Source: Diplolepis rosae
Lineage: Eukaryota > Arthropoda > Insecta > Hymenoptera > Diplolepididae
Assembly: GCA_030998225.1 (NCBI GenBank)
Contig: JAPYXD010000716.1
Span: forward strand, 1,240,001 to 1,304,000
Length of the DNA: 64,000 nt
Reading direction: 5' to 3'
The position numbers and the translations under genes were made by a program. Under the pieces are notes generated by a model. The model ran no database searches. It saw only the letters and a list, made by a program, of their open reading frames with translations, and was not told the DNA's origin. This document shows positions 14,001 through 24,051 of the stretch, piece after piece; the first letter of the stretch is position 1, and each line of letters opens with the position of its first letter.

Positions 14001-17000
14001 AAATTTAAATAAAAAAATAAGACATTTTATGCGAAAATTTTAAGTTGAAAGTATATCTGAATCTTGTTTTTTACAAAGGTAAAAAAAGTCTATAATTTCT
14101 AAGATTATTTCAATATTTTGATATCTCTTCTTAAATGCTGTTTTGAAATTGTCTGTAAAAGGGTTTAAAAAATATTTTTCTATTATTGTATTTTTTTTAT
14201 AATTAATCGATTAATTTGAATACCATATTGAGATATAAGTAGAAATTAATAGTAGTATATTTTTGGAAAAGATTTACTTTGAGGTCCATAAATGATAAAA
14301 TTAATATCAATCTGACATTTCAGCTTAGATCGGAACCCTCATCAGGGTTTTTTTATTAAATTATGAAAATATACAGGAAAAGTCGGTTGTTAAATTGACG
14401 TAACTTTTTTATATGACAATTGTAATAGTTTGTTTTTGTGGTTTACTAAGTATACTTATTCCAAGAAATATAAATCATGTATTTTACACCCATACAATAC
14501 ATACTCAATTTGCCGTGCAAAAAATGTCACGTAAAGAATTTCTTTGAAATATTTTTCTTGAAAAAAATGTTTTTAGGATTGTTTTATATTCAAGCCTTTC
14601 GTTTTCAAATATATAATATATTTACCATGTAAAAAAGCTACGTCTTTTCAAATCTAAAATATTTCATTCCGAGAAAATCTCAATTCAGCTTCCCACTTTT
14701 TCTGTGTATTTTTACACGAAGAAAAAAAAACTGTTGAATCAACAGATGTCATTTGCTGGAATAGGGACAGCAGATTTTTTTTGTAATATTTACAGATTTT
14801 TCTGTTGGATTCACAGATTGTTTGTAAACTCAACAGATGAACCTGTAAAATCTACAGAAATGTCTGTTAGAATTACGGACTTCTCTTTCTTGAAATCTGC
14901 AATTCTAACAGACATGCCTGTAGATTTTACAGGTTCATCTGTTGAGTTTACAAACAATCTGTGAATCCAACAGAAAAATCTGTAAATATTACCAAAAAAA
15001 ACTGCTGTCCCTATTCCAGCAGATGACATCTGTTGATTCAACAGTTTTTTTTTCTCCGTGTAGGTTTTAACAGGTTTTAATAAAAATCACTAATAAGGGC
15101 TCCGATCTGAGCCAAAATGTCAGATTCATATTAACTTCATCATTTTCGACCAGAAAGTCAATCTTTTTCAACAATAAACCAGTATTTAAGACCAAAGGTC
15201 AATACAACTTGCACTTTCAATTAATAGTATAGTACACAAAAAAACTTTTTATAACAATTTTTACTAAAGTATTTTTCAATTTAGTGAAAAACGTATCACT
15301 CTAAGACTTTTTGTCAAAAAAAAAAATACTAAACTTTAGAAGAATGATATGAAACTTTAGTCTGAATTATATTAAAATTTGTTATGAACTATACTATAGT
15401 TTCATATCATTCTCCTAAAGGTTAGTATTTTTTTTGACAAAAGGTCTTAGAGTGATACGTTTTTCCCTAAATTGAAAAATACTACAGTAGAAGTTGATAT
15501 AAAGAGTTTCTCCGTGTACCTAAAGAAAATAGTATGTATAATGATAAAAATTGAATTAAAATATTATGAATTTTAAATAAAATTGTAATTATATTTAAAA
15601 ATGTTATACTTAATTTTGTTCTGAATATTTTTAATTTACAAAAAATTTAAAAAGTTTAATTAGGAATTTCAAAGTGACATGTTTGATAACATGTCTACTA
15701 TTATATTGACCCAAATTTATTTAAACTTATAGGTATGAATCACTATTATTTCAGTACAGGATTTTTTTCACGTACTCCTGTATTCTGTTCCGGATATATT
15801 TCTGTGTACATAATACGAAAAAATATAAATAATGAACAATAAATTCAATTCAATTTGAAGAAACATTATTACAAGTACTTATTTGCTGAGGAAATTGATT
15901 CTGATTGTAAATTAGACTCAACATACAAACTAGACAATCCTTGTTATTTTTATTTTTTATAATTCCGAAATTCAGCTTTGTAAAAAGGGAGTCTAATGTG
16001 GATATATGTTTAAATATTATTTATATTCATTTATTAAAATGATTGATTAAAATTAAAATTTATTTATTCATTAAAATTTAATACTTGATTTTTAAATTTA
16101 TTCATTTATTAATTAAAATTTAATAATTTATTATTAAATTATATTTAATTATGATATAATTATAATATAATATTTAATAATTAATTATAATTTAATATTA
16201 TAATTAATTAATTAATGTTTAATGACTACCAATAAGCTTCTGATATTAAAATCAATAAAAAATTTAAAATCAAACTCATCATATTATACGCCCAAATGTT
16301 CAACATCGTATCTTGCGTTTTATCGCTGGACTTTAATATTTTCAATTTATACAGCTTAAGCAAATGTAAGCTTGTGGGTATTCGAGAGGATTGAGGGGTA
16401 CGGGGAGAATTGTGGACAGCGCTCCTAAGGTTTAGTTGGCGAACTACTTCGATTGGTCAAATCGGTGGGCAGAGGTGTACGGGGGGACCTGAACATTTTC
16501 GCCGGACGCGCCGTCTACAATCTTTGCGGGGAACTAGGCCTGCACCGCATCTAGGCTTATAATATCTTTGCGCTATGCTTTTCCACAGCAGAGCCGTGTG
16601 CAAACACCACAGTGGGTCCACTCATATAGGAGAAAAGGGGAACGAATTTTAGTGTTTGCTATCAACAAGTGGTGGCGCTACTGTCGCTACCGATGTTCTT
16701 TTTAATCTATTGTAACCATAGCAACCATGTTTGATATTCTTTTGATAAAATCAGATGGTGTGAATCATTGATTCATGTTTAAAAAATGTCCGCTCTTTAG
16801 AATATACCTAGTAACAAGGTGGGCATTAAATGGCATTAAAATGTCAAAATCTGAAAAGAAATGGAATCGAGAAAGGAACTTTTGAATGTATTTTAATTCC
16901 TAGGCATTAAAAGGCATTCAAAATTTTCATTCTCGATTCTGTTTTTTTCAGATTTTAACATTTCAATGTCATTCAATGCCCACCTTCTTAATATAATAAT

Positions 17001-19072
17001 AATAATAATAATAATATACATATATATGTACATATACTATAATAATATAATAGTTCTTGCTATCAAAACTTGGCGGCGCTGATGCTCATTTTTCCTTTTT
17101 TTAGTACCCTCCTAAAATACATGGTAGTGGACGCACTGTGGCAAACACGGCAGAGCTGTGCCCAAATCATAGAGAATAGACATAAGGAGACCAATCTCTT
17201 ATGCATGAACTTCACAAAAGTTGAACACGTTTTTGTCGGAAGTACATGAGAAAGGTACAAGAACTTCCCGATTGATGGCGCGAATGCAAGTGGCGTAACA
17301 AAATGGCCGCTTCCTTCTGTTCGCTCAAAACACGGTCGTATAGACACGTCTGGCATCTCCCGTGGTGGGGGATGTTCCCTTATCGTGACAAGTAGTAGTT
17401 TCGAAAGTGACCGCTTGGGCAGCGCTGCAATCGAGTAGTTGAAGGAATACCCGTGGTTTACAGACAGCTTTCACAGCTGACTACGTTCTGGCTATATCTA
17501 TATACATACATGCTACGGTGCGGTCATTCGGGCCACTACTCGATACTAGCGCTATCCGTGGCAAAAATATGAAACATTCTGATTACAATAAGGGAACATC
17601 CCCCACCACGGGAGATGCCAGACCTGTCTATACGACCGTGGCTCAAAATATTCTAACCATGGAGAATATACATAAGGAGACCAATCTCTTATGCATGAAC
17701 TTCACAAAAGTTGAGCACGTTTTTGTCGGAAGTACATGGAAAAGGTACAAGAACTTCCCAATTGAAGGCGCGAATGCAAGTGGCGTAAAAAAATGGCCGC
17801 TTCCTTCTGTTCGCTCAAAATATTCTAACATAACCGCAAATTAAGGTTAATATTTGTAAATGTTTGTAAACATTCTTATAATAAATAAATGTTACCATGA
17901 CAACCTGCATGCATGCAAAGGTACACGAGGATTTCTTTTTTTTTACGCTACTTGCAGGAGCGACATCTCTTGGGACGTTCCCGTACTCAATCAATGTACT
18001 TCCGACAAAAAAATGCTGATTTTCAGTTACATTAGTTTGGTCTCCTTATGTCTATTCTCCATGGCCCAAATACTTCCACGCCGTGCGCGCGACCATTTTC
18101 ATGGAAATTGAACTACATCACGAATTGAAAAAAAAAAAACAAATCTCTACAGGAATGTGTCCAGTGCATGGCTGCTTCGTGCGCAGAAACGCATGAGCCG
18201 TGTCAGCCCATTGACACTACGGGTCCAACGTCATATTTAATAAGGAACACGGTCCGCGAAGTTTAAAGCCGAAAGGCGGTTCCGCGGGTGGTGTATTGGT
18301 TCGAGAGAGGGAGTTTTTCGTTTTAACAGGTATGCCTATACCCGTCCTAGGAGAGTCCTGTACAACGTCTATAAAAGATTTCGCCATTTTTCCTCCTCAC
18401 AAAAAAAAAATAAAAAAAAAATAAGGAACACGGTTGAAGCGTGTCCCGTGCATGCGTCAGCAAAGCGCTCTTTTCTCCGTGTATTAAGGCTGTATAAAAA
18501 TTGTATTAAGATAAAAAATGCGTCATGACAAATTCTACAAAACGGTATTTTTGTTTTTGTGATTGACCGAAAAAAAAAAATTTATCACGATTTTCGTGCG
18601 TGGACAATAGTTTTCCGCCATTTCGAGCGCTCGGCGAGTTATTGCTGATGGCCCATCAAATATTCATCTTATGTAAAAATTTTGCGATTCAAATTTGTAG
18701 ATCTTTATTTAGTAAATACTTTTCTATCATAACTTTTTTTCTCGTATCTCGTATAATCTTATTGGAAAATGGAATTTAGATATTGATTTTTTTCATGTTT
18801 TAACATACTGTCGCTTTTCTACTTTTAGTTTAAATCGACAAATGTTATGATTTAGTACATTTTTCTGATGATGTATTTCGACGAGGAAGTTTCATTCAGA
18901 AAGATATTTTAAAAATGATCTTATATGTTTTTTAATTAAACATATTTTGGTTTTAGTAATTACTTATATTAATGTCAATGACTATATTATGTTGTTTATG
19001 ATATTTACCTATAGAATTAATGGCAAGTATACAGACACAGATGAAAAACGTAATTGCAATATTCATTTTCAT
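5080..19072 (-). CDS. Serine protease homolog SPH2 (S1 fold, catalytically dead)
   Basis: Exons 19072-19009, 7226-6859, 6766-6473, 6364-6317, 5217-5080 give an uninterrupted 303-residue protein. Signal peptide in exon 1 (MKMNIAITFFICVCILAINS); mature start near KLIGGE (31-36); HICGG then LTAATC (81-85); YDIGVV (138-143); GWG at 176-178; GDAGDP at 243-248; last exon LLGIAS... ends after IVIED. His57 is Thr84, Ser195 is Ala245; the Asp102 position keeps Asp139. The usual Cys191 before GDSGG is absent. The distant first exon is assigned because its phase (1) fits, its sequence closely resembles the SPH3 signal exon and no other start lies nearer; this 11.8-kb intron is full of transposons. If that link is wrong, the gene lacks a start. 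RNA evidence would settle it. Confidence 0.75.
5921..6190. repeat. Foldback element A4, close copy of A1
   Basis: Nearly collinear with A1 apart from about 50 bp less in the tandem part. It lies in the last intron of SPH2, 126 bases from the GDAG exon; A1 lies 152 bases from the same exon in SPH1. Confidence 0.84.
7321..7691. repeat. TTAA-flanked MITE, TTAAGGCCAT family
   Basis: TTAAGGCCATGCAGGACTT at the left; GGTAATGGGCTTAA at the right; inner arms TTTTTTTTCGTCCTT and AAGGACGAAAAAAA pair. In SPH2 intron 1, 95 bases from exon 2. Confidence 0.65.
8107..8328. repeat. Foldback element A5, inverted orientation
   Basis: Same ends as A1. The core appears as its reverse complement (AAAAAAGAGGTTACTG near 8176), so it inserted in the other direction. 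In SPH2 intron 1. Confidence 0.82.
8348..8396. repeat. Single-end fragment of the TTAAGGCCAT family
   Basis: GCCGGTAATGTAGGATTCTT followed by ATATAGCCTTAA; the same end is seen at 27014-27056 (GCCGGTAATGTAGGGATC ... CATGGCCTTAA) without its partner. Confidence 0.4.
9649..9760 (+). repeat. TACACGCAGAAAAGA end, matched in inversion at 18440-18483
   Basis: TACACGCAGAAAAGAACGC, then GCTGACGCGTGCACGG, is the inverted match of the sequence ending TCTTTTCTCCGTGTA at 18483. The next 37 bases (9694-9730, ATGCGGTGCAGGGCG included) match 16538-16578 in inversion. Confidence 0.55.
10103..10986. repeat. TACACGGAGAAA foldback, interior of ATATCTAGATAT units
   Basis: Perfect 24-bp terminal inverted repeat beginning TACACGGAGAAAAATGGATA. 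Subterminal regions are built of AATATCTAGATATT-like self-complementary units. AT-rich middle without an ORF. In SPH2 intron 1. Confidence 0.82.
11236..11345 (-). repeat. Degraded copy of the tRNA-derived repeat
   Basis: GAATTCTTTGTGTGGAAAAA, then GACTACGCTGGGATTTGAG, matches the inverted tRNA unit at 46512-46600 with many changes, followed by TTTCGAACTCAACCTATTAA. Confidence 0.5.
11918..12118. repeat. Half copy of the TTAAGGTAGTT foldback MITE
   Basis: Begins TTAAGGTAATTCATTCACG and follows the left arm of 4134-4803 to about 12118, where the sequence turns to unrelated text (GGGCATAACCGGG). No right arm. Confidence 0.6.
12120..14700. other. AT-rich intron sequence, no gene seen
   Basis: Part of the long SPH2 intron 1. 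Recurring TTTTGCAGATTTTTGCA words around 12280-12720 suggest an old repeat; ORFs are short, hydrophobic or Lys/Asn-rich and unlike genes. Confidence 0.5.
14713..15062. repeat. TACACG(G/A)AGAAA foldback, interior of AACAGAT units
   Basis: Almost a complete palindrome: arms of about 165 bp meet near 14885. Left end TACACGAAGAAAAAAAAACT, right end AGTTTTTTTTTCTCCGTGTA. The repeated word is ATCTGTT/AACAGAT. The ORFs 14704-14964 and 14811-15041 on opposite strands translate to near-identical peptides because of this symmetry. Confidence 0.88.
15232..15519. repeat. GTACAC-ended foldback
   Basis: Arms of about 125 bp: GTATCACTCTAAGACTTTTT near 15293 pairs with AAAGGTCTTAGAGTGATAC near 15441. Right end TTTCTCCGTGTAC, left end GTACACAAAAAAAC. 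Lies 170 bp from the previous foldback. Confidence 0.82.
16015..16215. repeat. Simple A+T sequence
   Basis: TTTATTCATTAAAATTTAAT-like words repeated with drift; almost no G or C for 200 bp. Confidence 0.7.
16538..16578 (-). repeat. Inverted copy of 9694-9730
   Basis: CCTGCACCGCATCTAGGCTT then ATAATATCTTTGCG is the reverse complement of the left partner with two or three changes. Confidence 0.6.
16991..17055. repeat. Microsatellite AAT/ATAT
   Basis: About eight AAT units followed by alternating AT and a TATA-rich end. Confidence 0.8.
17063..17850. repeat. Direct and inverted duplication block
   Basis: About 155 bp at 17175-17330 (ACATAAGGAGACCAATCTCT onward) recurs directly at 17665-17822 with few changes. 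Between them 17335-17382 and 17588-17636 (AAGGGAACATCCCCCACCAC) are inverted copies. A further scrap of the unit lies at 18030-18065 in inversion. ORFs here are not conserved in character and I call them non-genic. Confidence 0.65.
18254..18419 (+). mobile_element. SINE-like retroposon with A-rich tail and 15-bp target duplication
   Basis: The duplication AATAAGGAACACGGT lies at 18239-18253 and again at 18420-18434, exact. Between them is 166 bp ending in a run of As broken once by T. A box A-like TGGTGTATTGG occurs near 18290; a clear box B was not found. The host sequence is itself a repeat. Confidence 0.8.
18440..18483 (-). repeat. Inverted partner end of 9649
   Basis: CCCGTGCATGCGTCAGCAAA then GCGCTCTTTTCTCCGTGTA, complementary to 9649-9690 with few changes. 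Either the two ends of one 8.8-kb nest or two single ends of different copies. Confidence 0.55.
18690..18850. repeat. Dispersed repeat, empty-site copy for the 21671 transposon
   Basis: GATCTTTATTTAGTAAATAC ... ATCATAACTTTTTTTC, then TCTCGTATAATCTTATTGG and onward. The same sequence flanks both sides of 21671-22971, where it is interrupted at TA. Confidence 0.65.
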
Positions 19073-19079
19073 CGTCACT

Positions 19080-20200
19080 TTTGAAATTATGATAGGCTTC
19101 GGAAGTCTTGCAATTAATTACATATAGTACTGTTCGTATTCTGAAGATCGTTGAACACGAACTTCAAGAGAAAAGTAAGAAAGGATTAAATGTTATAAGC
19201 GTTGATTACTTCTTATCGGCTGTGTACACTGTACACATGTTAAAATATTTCACATACGAAATTCATAAATCAAACCACTAATAGACAACATTTAGTTTAA
19301 TTATTTTAATTTGTTGATTGGATAGAGAAATACATTTTTAAGAACTGATATTCAAATAATAATAAGTGATGCAAGCGTCTTTTTATTTAAAAAAATGCCT
19401 GCAATTTTTGGAAAGTTAATATTAATTGAAATAAAGTTGAAACTTTAGGAATTGTTTCGTTTTCTAATTAAGACCATTTCCTTTAAGAAACTTTTATGCT
19501 TTAGAACAAACAATATTATCACTCAAGTAACCTTCACAACATTATCTTGTTATATCAATTTTTCTTTTGAAATCTGTATTCGCGTATCAAAAATCTTTAT
19601 TTCATTTTGTGTTTACAGAAGTACTTATTAATTTATCTTGAAATTATTTTAATCCTTAATAATTTATATATAATTGTTCTTTCATTTCAATTGCAAATTT
19701 GGAAGTTCTTAACCAACTTAAAAAATGTCACGTCATCTTTGCATTTAGTGATAAAAATCATATATAATAAAATTCCCTGTTAATGCATCCGAAATTTTTT
19801 GATAATTTTAGTGATGGATATTTTTGAAATATTTACAGTTAAATTATTTCGAATATAATAATTCGAGAAAAGATCTCGATTATAAAGTTGCCCAATTCTG
19901 TCATCGTTTGAGATCATATATTGAATTATCTAATCTATAATAAAGATAATAAAATACAAAAATCATAAAAACACAAATTGGGTTTGTTTGTTTCATAATT
20001 TGAAACAAATAATACTATAAATCAACATTATATTCTGATCATGGGAATTATCGTTTGAAATGCTATTGAAACTTGTAAGAAGCATAAATACTTACACAAT
20101 TATAATTCTTAAATCTTTTATTTTCTCCTACTGCTTTATTTTTGACTCTTTCTGAAAAAGAAAAAAAACATTTCACAAAGTAAAAGTCTCTTTTCAAGAA
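19080..20200. other. No gene or repeat recognised
   Basis: AT-rich DNA between the SPH2 signal exon and the 20201 foldback; would contain the SPH2 promoter just above 19072. Confidence 0.45.
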
Positions 20201-20804
20201 TCCCTAGCGAACTGGCTGAACGGTAGCTTTACGCTGTAAAGCGTAAAGCTACCGTTTAGTAGCTATCGTAAACTATCAGCTATCGTAAAGTAGCATCATA
20301 ACTCATGAATGAGGCAAAATGAACATTCAAAATGTTTTTATCCTTATTCTACGTTAAAAATAGCGTTAACTGGTAATTGACATAAGCAATAATTTTATTT
20401 ATTTACGCTAAAAATAAAAAAAAACATAATACTTGTCATTGAAGGCAGTGCAGTGGTTCATCAATTTCCATGTTTTCACCGTCAGGATTAACTATTTGTT
20501 AGAGTGAGATGAAAGTATAGTTGTGTCTCACTCCAACCAATGATCAAGTTTAACGGTGGAGACGTTCCACAAAAGGTGAACCACTGCACTGCCTTCAATG
20601 ACAGGTATTATGTTTTTTTAATTTTTAGCATAAATAAATAAAATTATTGCATATTTCAATTACCAGTTAACGTTATTTTTAACGTAGAATAAGGATAGAA
20701 ACATTTTGAATGTTTATTTTGCCTCATTCATGAGTTATGATGCTACTTTACGATAGCTTTACGATAGCTTTACGATAGCTTTACGATAGCCAGTTCGCTA
20801 GGGA
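20201..20804. repeat. Large foldback element with TCCCTAGCGAACTGGCT ends
   Basis: Arms of about 250 bp, nearly identical, from TCCCTAGCGAACTGGCT to the inverse at 20804; the loop near 20480-20530 is short. Left subterminal region has a perfect small hairpin (GGTAGCTTTACG / CGTAAAGCTACC). The right one instead has four tandem TTTACGATAGC units. No coding potential. Confidence 0.85.
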
Positions 20805-21670
20805 TACCATTGAAAGTGAAATAAAAAATACTTATCTGAATTTTTCATCAAATTAAAAATTTGTGGTATTTTTTTTAACTTCCTTTGAAGTGGGTAGATA
20901 TTTTTCTGAAAATTTAAAACATATTATTGAAATTTAAATTTTACATCAAAAAAATATTCAATATTTTTCATGCTAGAGTTTTAAAATCTTACCATTCTCC
21001 ATGCCATAAATTATTCACTCATCGTTGTTCAAAATTCTGCCGCACTTTCGACAATATTTTTATAACATGACACTTTTAATATTAATATTTTTACTATTTT
21101 TCAAAAATGACATTTGGAAACCTAACCTGTACCATATTTAAAATTAAACATGGGCAGGTTTCACTATTACCGACTTAGAAAAAAGCGAAAAGACATGCGC
21201 AAGACATGCACGACCTCTTTCGAGCTGGCGCGAATTTGAAAAAAACGCCTGAAAAAGATCTTTTCGAATAGCGAAAGTGCATAGTGGGCGGTATTTCATA
21301 TGCTAAACAACTTCTCAGGTGATCGGTCTGAAGAGTCCTACTTGCTAGCTGAAATTTTTATATAAATGGAACATATTATTTAATAAAAAAGAACCGCGAC
21401 TCGATACATTTAAAATTTTGAAGAAAAATAGAAAGATGAGCTCCATTTGACACGGGAGTGACACCGCAGGCATACGTCTCGAGAGTTTCTTATTGAAAAT
21501 GCGAATTTATCAATGAAGTCACTGCTAGAGGACTGTTTTCAATCCTAGCGCCAAATTCCAAATAAGAGGAGAAACTTCTTAATCTGCCCAGCGGACCTCA
21601 GGATGGAGACCTAGTCAAAACTCAGCTAGAAGCAGAATTTGTAGATCTTTATGTAGAAAATAATTTTATA

Positions 21671-22971
21671 AAGGGTTTTCCAATAGGGACATAACAATTT
21701 CGTATCTTTATATGAACGTACCCTTAAACTTTTTAAATGAACTGTCAATGTCAAAACGTTAGTTAAAGTCAACATTTTCATCATGGTAAAGTTCACGAAC
21801 TAGCAACGTTTGGAAATTATTAAAAATTACTACCGAAATTCTGAGTCGGTGGTCGCAACTTTAAGAGCGCTTACTCCAATTTTCGGCCGTAATAATCATC
21901 CCACCCGACAGGCTGTGCGTGCTATAGTGGATAAATTCGAGACCAAATTTACATTATTGGCTGTTCCGGTGCCAAAAAGACGTCGTATTGCTCGAAGCGA
22001 AGAAATAATCGCACCGTAAGTGCATCGATTCAAAATGAGCCAAATCAGTCGATTCCACGTCGTTCTCAAGAATTGGGCATCGCTCAAACGACACTGTGGC
22101 GTATTATGCGAAAAGATCTTGGCCTACATGCTTTCAAGATTAAATTGACTCAAGAATTATTTTTTTAATATTTAAGCAAATTTGTTAATTATATCTTTTT
22201 TTTATATCAAAAAATTATTTTGTTGGTTTTATCGAAACTTTTTATTGATTTAACAATAAAATGTAAGTAATTCAGAGAATTCAACAAAAACATTCGAATG
22301 AAACCACAGCATACTTTGGTACAATCATAAAACCAATCGATGGAAAGTTTAACTAATTCAAGCAATAAACTTTGGTTTACTTCAATAAAAATGTTTTTCG
22401 ATCAGCGAAATTTTACTTACCAGAACTGAAAAGCAGTACTGCGCCGGTGTTTAGCCAGTGCCGCTCCAGTGGTGTGCCAACGCTTGGCACAGTGCTGATC
22501 GGCAGCACTGGCATTACTCACGAGTTACAACCGGAACGGTACCGCGCCGGTTGTAAGGATTGGCAGTACAAAGATTTTTCCGACTGGGCGGTGAACGTGT
22601 TTTCTCGAGAAATGGTCCGGGCGAATGGCCGCCTCGTTCATGCGATCTAACGCAACTGGATTTCTTTTTATAGGGCCATATCGAGTCACTGGTCTATGTC
22701 AACAAGCCAGCAACTTTAGACGACCTCAAAGACAACATCCAACGCGAAATTGCCAACGTTCCGGACGAAATGTGTGCCAGAGTGGTGGAAAATTGGGTCC
22801 AAAGAATCGATCGCTATAAACGGGCTCGTGGTGGTCATATGGCCGATATCGAATTTCATTCAGAAAATGTAATGCTTGCACTACACCCGAAATAAATTTC
22901 AACTCAATATCTCAAATATTTCTGTGTTTTATTCATAGATAAAATTGTTATGTCCCTATTGGAAAACCCTT
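21671..22971 (+). mobile_element. Tc1/mariner-like element (DUF4817-type), defective
   Basis: Terminal inverted repeats AAGGGTTTTCCAATAGGGAC and its inverse, TA on both sides. 5' coding part 21810-22160 reads ATLRALTPIFGRNNHPTRQA and SQELGIAQTTLWRIMRKDLG, the helix-turn-helix and linker of DUF4817 transposases, with a stop at 22017. The 3' part 22560-22870 reads EWPPRS, SLVYVNKPATLDDLKDNIQR and VENWVQRIDRY. Between them about 400 bp of foreign sequence replaces most of the catalytic core. Not functional. Confidence 0.8.
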
Positions 22972-22979
22972 TATCATAA

Positions 22980-24050
22980 CTTTTTTTCATATCTCGTATA
23001 ATTTAACTGGAAAATGGAATTTTGATATTGACTTTTTTCAAGTTTTAACATGCTGTAACATTTCTAATTTAAGTTTAATCGAAAAACGTTAGTAGAGATT
23101 TATGAGCACTATCAGAAACCAGTATTGGAATTTTTGATTTTTTCAACAAGTTTTTTTCAAAAACACAAAAAATGGTCTAATTTCTCAATTTTGGTTGGAT
23201 GTGGCTGGTTAACAAACTTGTCCTTACTTTTTCGGCTCCGATGAAGTGTGCCCAAGCTCAATTCAATCTGATAATTATATCGAGAGTTGTCAAGTATACG
23301 ACCTATTATATTACAGACAGACAGACACTTTCGTAAAAACCGTTTTTTCTGACTCAGGTGGTTTCAAAACGTAAAGATTTGATGAAAATTTCGAGTCATT
23401 TTTCACATAAAACTAATACCTCCTCATCCATAGTGAGAATGTAAAAACGATTACTTAAATTTAAATAAAACTTTTTCCCGGGTGTACCGTGTCAAACTAT
23501 CATTTAGAGGAGATTACGATTCAAATTGTAAGTAATTATTATATTTTATCATCAAGATGAATAATTCTAGTGGACTTATGTTCCTAATCAGAAAAACAAT
23601 TCCCCTACATTTAAGTATTTATCAAAAAAATAAGTTTATAATTATTCCCAACCATCATAAATCCTCAAGTTTCGATTTTCTCTAAAATAAAACTATTGGA
23701 AAGGTCAACGATTTGACAAATTTGAGTAGGAGAATTTTAGAGATGTTGGGGTACAAATTTTCAATTACATTTTCAAATAGATATTCGTGAAACTTGTCAC
23801 CAAAAAAATGCATACAACCTTGATTTTTTAAAATTTAATGATTTTCTTTACTATGTCCATAAACATATAGATACATTTTCCATAAAAATTTCAATCGATC
23901 ATTTTTCTTTGAAATTTTACATCACTAGAGAGTTTAAATGCATTTTTTAAAAGGTAATTATATTATTTACAAAACAAAATATTAAATTTTATAAAAATTG
24001 TATAAATTGACGTCTGGTGTGAATTTGGTTTCTTCTGGCACCTGAATGTG
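22980..24050. other. No gene recognised; downstream of SPH3
   Basis: First 80 bp belong to the dispersed repeat also at 18735. GACAGACAGACA near 23310 is a short simple repeat. Remainder plain AT-rich sequence. Confidence 0.45.
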
Positions 24051-24051
24051 G

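Noticed and set aside
14704..15041. Protein-coding ORFs on both strands
   Set aside because: They are mirror translations of one palindrome.
17518..17844. 108-codon ORF
   Set aside because: Lies in the duplicated block; the partner copy reads on the other strand and no family is recognised.
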